DNA of 64,000 nucleotides from Nostoc linckia z4 (GCF_002608075.1 NZ_LAHA01000002.1:225540-289539); one strand, 5' to 3'. Counted from the first letter of the stretch, positions 54,225 to 63,994 are shown. A program made the numbers and translations. Notes: generated from the letters alone by a model not told the origin.

Positions 54225-55232
54225 TCACCCAACGCGATTATTCCCCGTGGATGTTTCCGCGCTAAATAACTGGTTAGAGTTTCCATTAGTAGCCTCGGCA
54301 ACAATGGAACGCATTCCTTCTAAGGTGGCGGGAATAGTGCGGGGATCCATAAACATGACTTTGCTGCTGTCGCTGCTGCCAATTTTGGTACCCATTTCTA
54401 GATAATTTTGGGCAAGTAAGAACTGCAACGCTTGTTGTGCGTTGGTTTCAGATTTGAGAGTATTGGTGATAATTTGCAATGCCTCTGCGGTTGCTTGGGC
54501 TTTGAGAACTTGTTGCTGACGTTCCGCTTGCGCTTGCAAAACAATGGTTTTTTGTTGCGCTTCCGCTTGCAAAATTGTTGCTTTTTGGCGAGCTTCTGCA
54601 TCTAAAATTTGTGCCTCAGCTTTACCTCTGGCGGTATTAATGGCAGCTTCTCGTTCCCCCTCAGAATTGAGAATTGCTGCCCGTCGGCGTCGTTCTGCTG
54701 ACATTTGCAATTCCATTGATTCTTGGACTGCTTGCGAAGGAATAATATCGCGCAGTTCTACCCGCGTCACTTTCACGCCCCAAGGATCGGTAGCAATGTC
54801 CAAATCCCTTAACAATAGTTCATTAATTTGGGTACGAGCAGTAAAAGTTTGATCTAACTCTAGTTGTCCCATTTCCGAGCGAATTTGAGTTAGCACCAAA
54901 TTCACCATCGCCGACTGGAGATTTTCCACTTTATACCAGGCTTTTTCCATATCCACGATGCGCCAATAAACCACAGCATCTACTTCAATGCTCACGTTGT
55001 CGCGGGTGATGCATTTTTGGGGAGGAATATCTAAAACTTTTTCGCGGATAGTTTCTTTGTAAACAATTTTATCTAGAAAAGGAATAACAAAATTCAAACC
55101 AGGTTCTAGCTTTTTGTTATAACTACCCAACCTTTCCACCAAAGCTTCATTACCTTGATTTACGACTTTCACAGACCCCGCTACAGCAGAACCGCCAAGG
55201 GCTAAAAAGACGAGTAAAAATAATTGTTCCAT
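54225..55232 (-). CDS. SPFH/Band 7 stomatin-like protein (paraslipin type)
   Basis: 335 residues, ATG at 55232. N-terminal hydrophobic anchor (1-22), SPFH domain (about 25-190) with [21 protein letters not shown] and [15 protein letters not shown], and a long Ala/Gln/Glu coiled coil (about 195-280). The C-terminal part (290-335) has [16 protein letters not shown]. These proteins form membrane-bound oligomers. The nfeD-type gene upstream on the same strand is the usual partner. Confidence 0.94.
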   Translation of the reverse strand: MEQLFLLVFLALGGSAVAGSVKVVNQGNEALVERLGSYNKKLEPGLNFVIPFLDKIVYKETIREKVLDIPPQKCITRDNVSIEVDAVVYWRIVDMEKAWYKVENLQSAMVNLVLTQIRSEMGQLELDQTFTARTQINELLLRDLDIATDPWGVKVTRVELRDIIPSQAVQESMELQMSAERRRRAAILNSEGEREAAINTARGKAEAQILDAEARQKATILQAEAQQKTIVLQAQAERQQQVLKAQATAEALQIITNTLKSETNAQQALQFLLAQNYLEMGTKIGSSDSSKVMFMDPRTIPATLEGMRSIVAEATNGNSNQLFSAETSTGNNRVG

Positions 55233-55319
55233 TTTGAATCTCCTGATTTTTTAATTAAATATCTATCACTAGAAAGGGGAAATATCGGGGAATGGGGAGA
55301 TAGGGAGGTAGGGAGAGGG

Positions 55320-55477
55320 GGGAGACAAGGGAGACAAGGGAGACAAGGGAGACAAGGGAGACAAGGGAGACAAGGGAGACAAGGGAGACAAGGGAGAAAG
55401 ATTGCTACCTTGTCTACCTTGTCCTCTTCCCATGCCCAATGCCCCATGCCCCATGCCCAATGCCCAATGCCCAATGC
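55320..55477. repeat. GGGAGACAA 9-bp tandem array plus STRR arm
   Basis: Eight exact GGGAGACAA units (55320-55391), then the short complement CTACCTTGTCTACCTTGTC, then CCCAATG/CCCCATG heptamers (55433-55477) that end at the nfeD stop codon. The array sits inside the nfeD-stomatin gene pair. Confidence 0.92.
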
Positions 55478-55912
55478 CTAAGAATGCAACAAATTTTCTG
55501 GTATCACAATTAAAGTCGTGCCTTCTCTTCTGACCACATACACTTTTTGATGGGGCGCTATGCTGAATTTGTCGTCGTCACATCGTGCTTGCCAAGAATT
55601 TCCCTCGTACAGGACTCGCCCTGTTTTTCCAGGTGGAATTTCTGTTAGGGTTTCAGCGGTGACTGCATTTTGAATTTTTGAATTGCGTCGTCGCGGTTGC
55701 AAAAAGCGACGAGAAACTACAATTAGCGTTGTGGAAAGCAACAGCCAAATGAGAATTTGCAACCATAAATTTGTTAATCCGACTCCAGACAACAGCGCCA
55801 CAACAAAAGCGCTAATTCCCATCATGAAGGCAACGAAAGCAGATGGTAAGAATAGTTCTGTTAAACATAGAACTGCTCCTGCAAGAAGCCAAATTAAAGT
55901 AAAACTTGGCAT
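55478..55912 (-). CDS. NfeD-family membrane protein
   Basis: 144 residues, ATG at 55912. Two to three membrane helices (about 5-70: LIWLLAGAVLCLTELFLPSA, FMMGISAFVVALLSG, QILIWLLLSTTLIVV), then a small OB-fold domain (about 85-140) with GKTGRVLYEGNSWQARC and VYVVRREGTTLIV. This is the short NfeD form without the protease domain. NfeD and stomatin genes are usually paired, as here. Confidence 0.92.
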   Translation of the reverse strand: MPSFTLIWLLAGAVLCLTELFLPSAFVAFMMGISAFVVALLSGVGLTNLWLQILIWLLLSTTLIVVSRRFLQPRRRNSKIQNAVTAETLTEIPPGKTGRVLYEGNSWQARCDDDKFSIAPHQKVYVVRREGTTLIVIPENLLHS

Positions 55913-56147
55913 AGCGCTATCCTATGACTCTACATTGACGTAAATGCATTTATAAGATTAGATACACCCAGATGTAAGCTATTAACGGAAAGCAAAATTT
56001 GATTTTTTTACATAATTCTTTGATTAATTTCAGTAACAAGGTGTAACCAGGGGTACACAAGTCCAGTCTATTCTAGCCTTCAAGTTGTTGACAGCTAAAT
56101 TTAATTGAAATTCATGAGTTGATTTGTTTCTTTTCATTTATACCTTT

Positions 56148-58139
56148 ATGATTTCTATTCAACCAAAAATTTATTGTATAAATCCGAACTGTCAAGACCC
56201 CATTAATCCTGAAGAAAATGCTGTTTGTGCCAGTTGTCAAACTCCCCTAGTTCGCCGCTATCTCTGGGCTGTAGGCTCGCTACCCGCTAAAATACCACCA
56301 GGGACAAAGGTAGCAAATAGATATGAAGTAATTAGATATCAAGTTTGGCTCGATAGTCAACCAGGACTGCCACCAGATGTACCTGACAAATTGCCAAAAG
56401 CAATAGTTCCTTACTTACGGTTGTATCAAGAAAGATTACATTTACCCCAGGTTTATGGGTTTGCTCGTGGGGTTGAGGGGAGTGCAGGTGATATCCTTTT
56501 GTTGGAAAATGTACCCATAGATGAAACGGGACATATTTACCCAAGTATTGCTGAGGTATGGGAGCAAGCAACGGCTGTACGACAAGTTTATTGGCTGTGG
56601 CAAATTCTTCAACTGTGGAAGCCTTTATCTGAATTGGGACTTAGCCGCAGTTTATTAATGCGAGATAATTTGAGAATCCAAGGTTGGTGTGTGCGATTGT
56701 TGCAACTTTATCAAACACCAACAGCTGAGGAAGTGAGTTTGCAACATTTAGGACTATGTTGGCAGCCTTGGCTAGCATCTGCCAAAACATCTATAGCTAA
56801 ACGATTGCAGAATATAGTCCAGCAAATGTGTGAAACTGATGTGGAGTTAGATGATATTGCTACTCAACTCAATAATTTATTATTAGCATCTGCGGCAGAG
56901 TTACCGTTAAGTCTCAAGATGACAGGCTTGACGGATACAGGGAAAGTGATGGTGCAAAATGAAGATTCTTGTTACCCTAATGAACTGAGTGATTTTGACG
57001 ATCGCTTACTACCCCACTTATCAATTGTTTGCGATGGCATTGGCGGACATGAAGGTGGTGAAGTTGCTAGCCGCTTGGCAGTGGAGTCTGTGAAGTTGCA
57101 AATTCGCGTTTTGTTGGCGGAGATAGCAGCACAAAATCAAGTTGTATCGCCACAATTGTTACAAGAACAGCTAGAAGCCAGCTTGCGAGTGGTTAATAAT
57201 GTGATTTGTGCCCGCAATGACGAACAAAAACGTCAAGGCAGAGAACGCATGGCCACAACTATTGTTATGGCTGTGCAAGTTCCACAAAGAATTGAAACTA
57301 TTTCTGGTCAGCCATCAAACAACAGCCACGAACTATACTTAGCTCATGTTGGTGATAGCCGTGCTTATTGGATTACTCCAAATTATTGCCAACTATTAAC
57401 AATAGATGATGATGTCACAGCGCGGGAAGTACGTTTTGCCAAAAGCTTGTATCGTCAGGCACTTTTAAGACCAGATGCTACTGCCTTGACTCAAGCTTTG
57501 GGAACAAGAGATTCTGAATCTTTGCGTCTGACAACTCAACGTTTCATCCTAGAAGAAGATGGTATCTTATTGCTGTGTTCTGACGGTTTAAGCGATCGCA
57601 ACTGGGTTGAACAATATTGGTACGATTACACAAAACCTATATTTGCAGGTATGGTGACACTGGAAGATGCTGCCCGCAATTGGATTAACCTAGCAAATGA
57701 AAAAAATGGGCGTGATAATATCTCAGTTGTTCTAACTTATTGCCGTGTTTCCCCAGAACACATAGCACCTGTTACTCCCACACCGCCAGTTGAAGTTCTA
57801 GAACCAGAAATTGAACAACTACAAGAACAAGAAGAATTACAAGAATTAGAAGAAGAACCAATTTCTTTTATAGAAGATTCGCAAGAATCACTAGAATTAG
57901 ATTTAGATTTGAATACTCCAGAGGAACCAGTTCCAACCCCTACAACCCCAGAAGAAATTCCACCAACTTTAATTAAAAAACCTGCTTTGCGTAAACGTTT
58001 ACTAATGCTTGGGGGGTTGTTGGCTTTCCTTGCAGGGGGTACAAGTATGGGATTAATTGCTTGGCGACAAATTAATCCTCAAGGTTTTGAACAAGTGTGT
58101 CGGCAAATACCTGCAATGCAGCAAATGTGTTCTGAATAG
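56148..58139 (+). CDS. Zinc ribbon-pseudokinase-like-PP2C phosphatase membrane protein
   Basis: 663 residues from the ATG at 56148; the frame is open 8 codons further. A zinc ribbon at about 10-34 (CINPNCQ, CASCQ) is followed by a region (about 50-260) that keeps the order of a protein kinase fold (NRYEVI, LLLENVPI, LLMRDNLRIQGWCVRLL) without the HRD or DFG catalytic residues. The PP2C domain (about 265-545) has TGKVMVQNEDSC, CDGIGGHEGGEVAS, LAHVGDSRAYW, LLLCSDGLSDRN and GRDNISVV, complete for two metals. An acidic linker and one membrane helix (about 622-642) end it. Likely a counterpart of Hanks-type kinases. Confidence 0.9.
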   Translation: MISIQPKIYCINPNCQDPINPEENAVCASCQTPLVRRYLWAVGSLPAKIPPGTKVANRYEVIRYQVWLDSQPGLPPDVPDKLPKAIVPYLRLYQERLHLPQVYGFARGVEGSAGDILLLENVPIDETGHIYPSIAEVWEQATAVRQVYWLWQILQLWKPLSELGLSRSLLMRDNLRIQGWCVRLLQLYQTPTAEEVSLQHLGLCWQPWLASAKTSIAKRLQNIVQQMCETDVELDDIATQLNNLLLASAAELPLSLKMTGLTDTGKVMVQNEDSCYPNELSDFDDRLLPHLSIVCDGIGGHEGGEVASRLAVESVKLQIRVLLAEIAAQNQVVSPQLLQEQLEASLRVVNNVICARNDEQKRQGRERMATTIVMAVQVPQRIETISGQPSNNSHELYLAHVGDSRAYWITPNYCQLLTIDDDVTAREVRFAKSLYRQALLRPDATALTQALGTRDSESLRLTTQRFILEEDGILLLCSDGLSDRNWVEQYWYDYTKPIFAGMVTLEDAARNWINLANEKNGRDNISVVLTYCRVSPEHIAPVTPTPPVEVLEPEIEQLQEQEELQELEEEPISFIEDSQESLELDLDLNTPEEPVPTPTTPEEIPPTLIKKPALRKRLLMLGGLLAFLAGGTSMGLIAWRQINPQGFEQVCRQIPAMQQMCSE

Positions 58140-58543
58140 GGTATTGGGCATGGGGCATGGGGCATTGGGCATTGGTTGAGTTTGGAGAGTGGTTACAGCC
58201 AACTCCGGAGTGGTGTAGTCAAAATTTAGAAGCGATCGCACTACATATAACTTTACATAACTTTGACAAGGGCGATCGCACTACACATCTTCAAGCATTG
58301 AATAAAGTAACGTTTTTTAACTCATAGGCGCTGAATCCATATTCCATATTTTGCCATCAGGGTAGTTTATGAGTCGAAAAACCGAAAATTAAGTATTTAT
58401 TAAATATTTGCTTAACTGTCTTAAATGTCTTAACTGTCCTTGCGTTGTGATTAAAAATCTGAGATTTTCAGACAAAGTAACATTATATATTCCTATTAAT
58501 ACTTAATAGTCTTCATGCCATTGTCTTCATTGATGTCGAGCGA
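58140..58543. other. Spacer before the carotenoid oxygenase cluster
   Basis: GGTATTGGGCATGGGGCATGG (58140-58160 region) follows the PP2C stop at once. Two HIP1 sites lie at about 58232 and 58272 in a duplicated GCGATCGCACTACA context. 58380-58540 is AT-rich and could hold the promoter of the cluster. No gene seen. Confidence 0.5.
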
Positions 58544-59974
58544 ATGTATACAATCAGCGAACAGTCAACCAAAAAAGCTTGGGCAGGTGCGATCGCCGAA
58601 CCAGCCAAAGAATTTCCTCTTACCCAACTGCCAATTATCTCTGGTAAAATACCGGATGGCTTACGTGGCAAACTTTACCGCAATGGCCCCGCACGACTAG
58701 AACGTGGCGGTAGGCGGATGGGGCACTGGTTTGATGGAGATGGAGCAATTCTGTCTGTAAATTTTACTGATGCAGGAGCCACCGCAGTTTATCGCTACGT
58801 GCAAACAACTGGCTACAAACAAGAAGCCGCAGCAGATAAACTGCTTTACGGTAACTATGGTATGACTGCGCCAGGAGCTTTTTGGAATCAATTGCTCAAA
58901 CCAGTGAAAAATGCTGCTAATACTTCTGTCATCGCACTTCCAGATAAACTCTTAGCACTGTGGGAAGCTGGTAGACCCCATGCCTTGGATTTGCAAACTT
59001 TAGAAACTTGGGGCGAAGATGATTTAGGAGAGTTAAATAAAGGATTACCCTATTCCGCACACTACAAACGCGACGACCAAACAGGTGAGATTTTTAACTT
59101 TGGTATCATTCCCGGATTAAATGCCAAACTAAATATTTATAAGAGCGATGCCACTGGCAAAATTATCCAACAGACAACATACCCTCTGGATGGCATACCA
59201 ATAGTGCATGATTTTGTTTTAGCAGGACAATATCTTGTATTTTGCATACCGCCAGTGCGGCTGAATTTCTTTCCTGTATTGCTAGGAAGCAGCTTTGGTG
59301 ATGCCCTAGAGTGGAAACCTCAGTTGGGAACTCAAATTTTAGTCTTCGATCGCCAGACATTATCTCTAGTAAGTCGTAGTGAAACCAAGCCTTGGTTTCA
59401 GTGGCATTTTGTCAACGGTCATTTAGATGCTAGTGGTTCAGCAATTATAGATATTGCCTGCTACGAAGACTTTCAAACAAACCAATATCTTAAAGAAGTA
59501 CCCACAGGTAAAACTCATACCTCTGCTCAAAGTACACTAACACGAGTACATCTTCAACCCCAAACTGGCAAAGTTACATCTATTGAGCAAATACTAGACC
59601 AACATTGCGAGTTCCCAAAAGTACCAGACCAAAATGTAGGGCAAGCCTCTCGGTATACATATTTTTCCTCATTTTCCAAAGGAACAGATATTAGCCAAGA
59701 AATAGTAAACGCCATTGCCCGTTTTGATTTCCACACCCAAACCCTTGTGGAAACAAACCTCAAACCAAATCTTTATCCTTCAGAACCACAACCTGCTCAA
59801 GATGCCCAAAACCCTCAGCAAAGTTGGGTAATAACTGTGGTCTACGATGGTAATTCTCATAGTAGTGAAGTTTGGGTATTTGATAGCGATCGCCTAGACG
59901 CAGAACCTGTTTGCAAACTGGGATTACCAAGCGTTATTCCTCATGGTTTCCACGGCACTTGGAATTCTGCATAA
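58544..59974 (+). CDS. Carotenoid cleavage oxygenase (CCD/RPE65 family), cluster gene 1
   Basis: 476 residues, ATG at 58544. Seven-bladed propeller type with all four iron-binding His: 173 (YSAHYK), 222 (IVHDF), 288 (FQWHF) and 470 (GFHGTW). N-terminal GKLYRNGPA and FDGDGAIL are family hallmarks. No signal peptide. It cleaves C=C bonds in carotenoids or apocarotenoids with O2. About 60% identical by eye to the next gene, so a tandem duplication. Confidence 0.93.
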   Translation: MYTISEQSTKKAWAGAIAEPAKEFPLTQLPIISGKIPDGLRGKLYRNGPARLERGGRRMGHWFDGDGAILSVNFTDAGATAVYRYVQTTGYKQEAAADKLLYGNYGMTAPGAFWNQLLKPVKNAANTSVIALPDKLLALWEAGRPHALDLQTLETWGEDDLGELNKGLPYSAHYKRDDQTGEIFNFGIIPGLNAKLNIYKSDATGKIIQQTTYPLDGIPIVHDFVLAGQYLVFCIPPVRLNFFPVLLGSSFGDALEWKPQLGTQILVFDRQTLSLVSRSETKPWFQWHFVNGHLDASGSAIIDIACYEDFQTNQYLKEVPTGKTHTSAQSTLTRVHLQPQTGKVTSIEQILDQHCEFPKVPDQNVGQASRYTYFSSFSKGTDISQEIVNAIARFDFHTQTLVETNLKPNLYPSEPQPAQDAQNPQQSWVITVVYDGNSHSSEVWVFDSDRLDAEPVCKLGLPSVIPHGFHGTWNSA

Positions 59975-60005
59975 AACAGAATTGAGAATTGGTGAATACT
60001 CTATT

Positions 60006-60066
60006 TCAGATGCGACGCTCGTTCGCGCAGCCTGCCGTAGGCAAGACTCGCTACCGCTGTGCTATC
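60006..60066. repeat. Dispersed GC-rich repeat in the oxygenase cluster
   Basis: GCGACGCTCGTTCGCGCAGCC and CGCTACCGCTGTGCTA; the inverse of the type at 26939-27002. Non-coding. Confidence 0.6.
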
Positions 60067-60150
60067 AACCACTCGTACAGAATTCATGACTTTATTATGA
60101 CTCAGGATTTGCTGAATTCTCCTTATAAAGAAAATTTCTATTGATTTGAG

Positions 60151-61587
60151 ATGACTACAATCGATCGACAATCAACCAAAAAAGCTTGGGCAAAGGCGAT
60201 CGCTAAACCTGCAACGGAATTTCCTCTTACCAAATTACCAGTTCTCTCTGGTAAAATCCCCGATGGTTTGCGCGGTACACTTTACCGTAATGGCCCAGCA
60301 CGCTTTGAACGTAGTGGTATACGTGTGGGACACGTGTTTGATGGTGATGGCGCAATTTTGGCTGTTCATTTTACCGATGCTGGAGCCACTGGAGTCTATC
60401 GCTATGTGCAAACAGCAGAATACCAAGCGGAAACACAAGCCGATCGCTTCCTCTATGACGTTTATGGAACGCACAAACCAGGCCCGATTTGGCAGCGTTG
60501 GTTCCAGCCGATCAAAAATGCAGCTAATACCTCAGTTTTGGCTTTACCTGATAAATTATTAGCTTTGTGGGAAGCAACTCATCCCTATGCCCTGGATTTA
60601 CAAACTCTCGACACCATAGGCTTAGATAATTTAGGAGCCTTACCCAAACAATTACCTTATTCTGCTCATTACAAACGCGATGCACACACAGGCGAGATTT
60701 TTAACTTTGGTGTCAGTATCGGCACTTCTGTACAACTGAACCTTTACAAAAGCGATAACACTGGCAACATTATCCAAAGAAATACTTTCAATTTAGGTCG
60801 CTACTCTATCATCCATGATTTTGTACTGACGCAAAAATATCTTGTGTTTTTCATGCCACCAATGAGCATGAAATTACTACCATTAATTCTCGGTCTGACC
60901 ACCTTTAGTGATTCTCTGTTGTGGAAGCCACATTTAGGAACCCAAGTTTTGATTTTTGACCGCGAAAACCTATCCCTAGTTAGTCGTGGTGAAACCGATC
61001 CTTGGTTTTCTTGGCACGTTGGCAATGGATATGAGGATGAAGAAGGCACAATAATTCTAGATTTGGTGAGATATTCAGACTTTGAACAAACTAATGAATT
61101 CTTGAGAGAATTTGCCACTGGTGAAACACACACACTTTCTCTGAGTACGCTGTGGCAAATACGTCTCAATCCCCTAACTGGTAAAATTATCAGCGCCCAA
61201 GAAGTTGTCAACCGTAGGTGTGAGTTTCCAGTAGTACAGCGATCGCAAGTTGGACAACCTTGGCGTTACACTTATGCATCTTTAATCGGAAAAAATGCCG
61301 ATGCTAGCAAAGAATGGTTCGGCACGATCGCACGTTTTGATTACCAAACTGAAACTCTCACCGAAGCAGACTTAGGAGAAAATCGCTATGTCACAGAACC
61401 CATCCACGCCCAAGATAGCCAAAATCCTGAACAAGGTTGGGTGTTAACAGTAGTCTACGATGGTAATTCTCATAGTAGCGAAGTTTGGGTATTTGATAGC
61501 GATCGCCTAGATGGAGAACCTGTTTGCCAACTGGCATTACCGAGCGTCATTCCTCATGGTTTCCACGGCACTTGGAATCCTGCGTAA
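60151..61587 (+). CDS. Carotenoid cleavage oxygenase (CCD/RPE65 family), cluster gene 2
   Basis: 478 residues, ATG at 60151. The four iron His are at 173, 222, 289 and 472 in the same contexts as in gene 1. The N-terminal 50 residues are nearly colinear with gene 1 (QSTKKAWAKAIAKPATEFPL). The most divergent parts are 100-125 and 235-260, which line the substrate tunnel in known structures, so substrate choice may differ. It lies 176 bp after gene 1. Confidence 0.93.
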   Translation: MTTIDRQSTKKAWAKAIAKPATEFPLTKLPVLSGKIPDGLRGTLYRNGPARFERSGIRVGHVFDGDGAILAVHFTDAGATGVYRYVQTAEYQAETQADRFLYDVYGTHKPGPIWQRWFQPIKNAANTSVLALPDKLLALWEATHPYALDLQTLDTIGLDNLGALPKQLPYSAHYKRDAHTGEIFNFGVSIGTSVQLNLYKSDNTGNIIQRNTFNLGRYSIIHDFVLTQKYLVFFMPPMSMKLLPLILGLTTFSDSLLWKPHLGTQVLIFDRENLSLVSRGETDPWFSWHVGNGYEDEEGTIILDLVRYSDFEQTNEFLREFATGETHTLSLSTLWQIRLNPLTGKIISAQEVVNRRCEFPVVQRSQVGQPWRYTYASLIGKNADASKEWFGTIARFDYQTETLTEADLGENRYVTEPIHAQDSQNPEQGWVLTVVYDGNSHSSEVWVFDSDRLDGEPVCQLALPSVIPHGFHGTWNPA

Positions 61588-61702
61588 AATTTAGCTTTTG
61601 TGGAGTTTCCTGATTCCACAAACAACTATTAAGGCTAAAGCTAAATATCACATTTTTTCGTTTCAACTGACAATTCAAAAAAAAATCAATCTTTAAATCA
61701 TC

Positions 61703-63994
61703 ATGAATAATCTCAAGCTTTTTCAGGTTAGTGGACGAATTTACGAAGCCGAAAGTAATTGTGGTATTCCTAACTTAATTATCGAAGCCTTTGACAAAGA
61801 TGTTGTTAAGAACGATAAATTAGGGCAAGCAAAAACTAATAGCGATGGAGCTTTTGAAATTGCATACTCCGAAGCAGATTTTAAAGGCAAATTTGAGATA
61901 TTTGAAAGCAGTCCCGATTTATATATTGTAGTCAAAACACCTGATAAGAGTAAAATCTTGTACAGCAGCGAAAAGACTATTCGTAATAATGCAAAAAATC
62001 ATGAGCATTTTAATGTAGCGATTCCCCAAGCTATCTTACTTGCAAGTAGAGAAAAAGCTGCAAAAGATGATAAGCAATTATTAAAGCTCCTCGTTGGTAT
62101 TGCCTGGATCGATGGAGAACTCGAACCAGGAGAACAAGAATTCTTGCAACGAATGGCAAAGGAGAAAGGACTGGCTGACGATCCAGAGATTAAATCCTTG
62201 TTATTGTCCGATCGGCCAGTACCGCTAGAAGAATGTTATGGCTGGTTACAAACCTATTTAAATAGTGAAAACAAAGATTTTCAGGAGTTGTATGAAGCTA
62301 TAAACTCACTGATGCATAGCGATGGTGAGTTGGATAGTGAGGAAAAGGAACTTTTAAAAGAGCTGACAGCCACAGACATAGGGAACAACTCCAGCCGCCA
62401 ACTGACTCTACAGCGTCGATTCATGAGCATGATGCTTGATAGCAAATTCCTGGCGGGCGTAGTTCAGATGGAGCGATCGTCAATGGTTAATCAAACAGCT
62501 TTAGGGACTGGCTATTATGCTCGCGTTCCCTACCAAGCGATCAGTCGCTTCAGCTTCACTGCGAATATCAAAACTCTCGCGGATGATATGGCGAAGCTTT
62601 ATTTAACTGACAACTTCGCTCCAGTCAAAAAAGAAATCACTGCTGATAATCTCATAGTAGAAGGCGAACTTCCCAAAGAATTAAAAGGGATGTTTCTCCG
62701 CAACGGCCCCAATCCCCAATTTAAGCCTACAGGACTTCATCACTGGTTAGATGGAGATGGAATGCTCCACTGTGTAGAGATGAGCAATGGCAAAGCTAGC
62801 TACCGCAACCGTTACATCCGCACAGATGGGTTTAAAGTCGAGCAAACTCAAGCCAAAGCAATTTGGCCTGGACTGCTAAACTTGCCAAGGTTTGACGCAC
62901 CCCACGGCTTGATGATGAAGAATACCGCCAATACTTCATGTGTATTCCATGCTGGTAAATTATTGGCTTTGTGGGAAGCTGGCGCACCCTATGAAATCCG
63001 GCTTCCAGATTTAGAAACTGTTGGCGTATATACCTTTAACGACAAACTCGCTTCCACCTTTACAGCACATCCCAAAATTGACCCAGTGACGGGTGAAATG
63101 ATTGTGTTCGGCTTCGCACCCATCGCTCCACCTTATCTTGAATATAGTGTCATTTCCAAAGAAGGGGAATTAAAGCGCACCGTTCCCATTGATATACCAG
63201 CCCCGGTGATGATGCATGATTTTGCCATTACTGAACACTACACCATCTTCCTAGATATGCCGCTCACCTTCAAACCGATGCGAATCATGCAAGGTCAGCT
63301 ACCTATTAAATTTGAGGCTCAAAACCCCAGCCGTATCGGTATCCTACCCCGCCACGGGGATAATCGAACAATCCGTTGGTTTAAGGTTTCTGCCTGTATG
63401 CTCTACCATGTGGGCAATGCTTGGGAAGAAGGTGACGAGGTGGTACTCTTGGCTACCCGAACACCCGATACCTATCTGTTTATTCCTCAAGAAGACAAAG
63501 GTGAAGGTGGGGAAACTGAGTTTGAACAATTCCGCCTGTATCGCTATCGAATCAACCTAGTGACGGGTGTTGTGAAAGAAGAACCTTTAGATGATGTTGC
63601 TACAGAATTTCCCCGCATCAACGATGATTTCACGGGGCGGAAAACACGTTATATGTATGCTTCACGGCAAGCAACATATATGAGACCCAGACTATTATTG
63701 GATGGTCTGATTAAGTATGACTTGGAAACTGGTAGCTCCCAAGTGCATGAATTTGGACGTGGGCGCTTTGGTGGTGATAGTGCGTTTGCACCTCGCCCCG
63801 GTGCTAGTACTGAAGACAATGGTTGGTTGCTGACGATGGTCTGGGACGCGGTAGCCAAGCAGTCTGAATTACTGGTTATTGATGCCCAAAACTTTACATC
63901 CGAACCTGTGGCGCGGGTAATTATGCCTGGGCGCGTTCCTTACGGATTTCATGCTACATGGATTTCTCAAGCACTTGTAGCAACTCCTAGCTAG
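61703..63994 (+). CDS. TTR-like/TerB-like/carotenoid oxygenase fusion, cluster gene 3
   Basis: 763 residues, ATG at 61703. Residues 1-105 form a transthyretin/Cna-B-like beta domain (FQVSGRIYEAESNCGIPNLI, FEIAYSEADFKG). Residues about 124-223 look like a TerB-type helical domain with two acidic loops, AWIDGELEPGEQEFL and MHSDGELDSEEKELL. After a linker, residues about 300-763 are a complete oxygenase with His456, His505, His569 and His750. Normal family members are about 450-500 residues, so the 300-residue N-terminus is extra. It is more distant from genes 1 and 2 than they are from each other and lies 115 bp after gene 2. Confidence 0.9.
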   Translation: MNNLKLFQVSGRIYEAESNCGIPNLIIEAFDKDVVKNDKLGQAKTNSDGAFEIAYSEADFKGKFEIFESSPDLYIVVKTPDKSKILYSSEKTIRNNAKNHEHFNVAIPQAILLASREKAAKDDKQLLKLLVGIAWIDGELEPGEQEFLQRMAKEKGLADDPEIKSLLLSDRPVPLEECYGWLQTYLNSENKDFQELYEAINSLMHSDGELDSEEKELLKELTATDIGNNSSRQLTLQRRFMSMMLDSKFLAGVVQMERSSMVNQTALGTGYYARVPYQAISRFSFTANIKTLADDMAKLYLTDNFAPVKKEITADNLIVEGELPKELKGMFLRNGPNPQFKPTGLHHWLDGDGMLHCVEMSNGKASYRNRYIRTDGFKVEQTQAKAIWPGLLNLPRFDAPHGLMMKNTANTSCVFHAGKLLALWEAGAPYEIRLPDLETVGVYTFNDKLASTFTAHPKIDPVTGEMIVFGFAPIAPPYLEYSVISKEGELKRTVPIDIPAPVMMHDFAITEHYTIFLDMPLTFKPMRIMQGQLPIKFEAQNPSRIGILPRHGDNRTIRWFKVSACMLYHVGNAWEEGDEVVLLATRTPDTYLFIPQEDKGEGGETEFEQFRLYRYRINLVTGVVKEEPLDDVATEFPRINDDFTGRKTRYMYASRQATYMRPRLLLDGLIKYDLETGSSQVHEFGRGRFGGDSAFAPRPGASTEDNGWLLTMVWDAVAKQSELLVIDAQNFTSEPVARVIMPGRVPYGFHATWISQALVATPS

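Noticed and set aside
54031-54265. Several overlapping frames with GRCGRCG or SPHSPH repeats
   Set aside because: Translations of the STRR heptamers on both strands.
60801-61211. 136-codon frame on the minus strand
   Set aside because: Antisense to carotenoid oxygenase gene 2, whose coding frame is certain.
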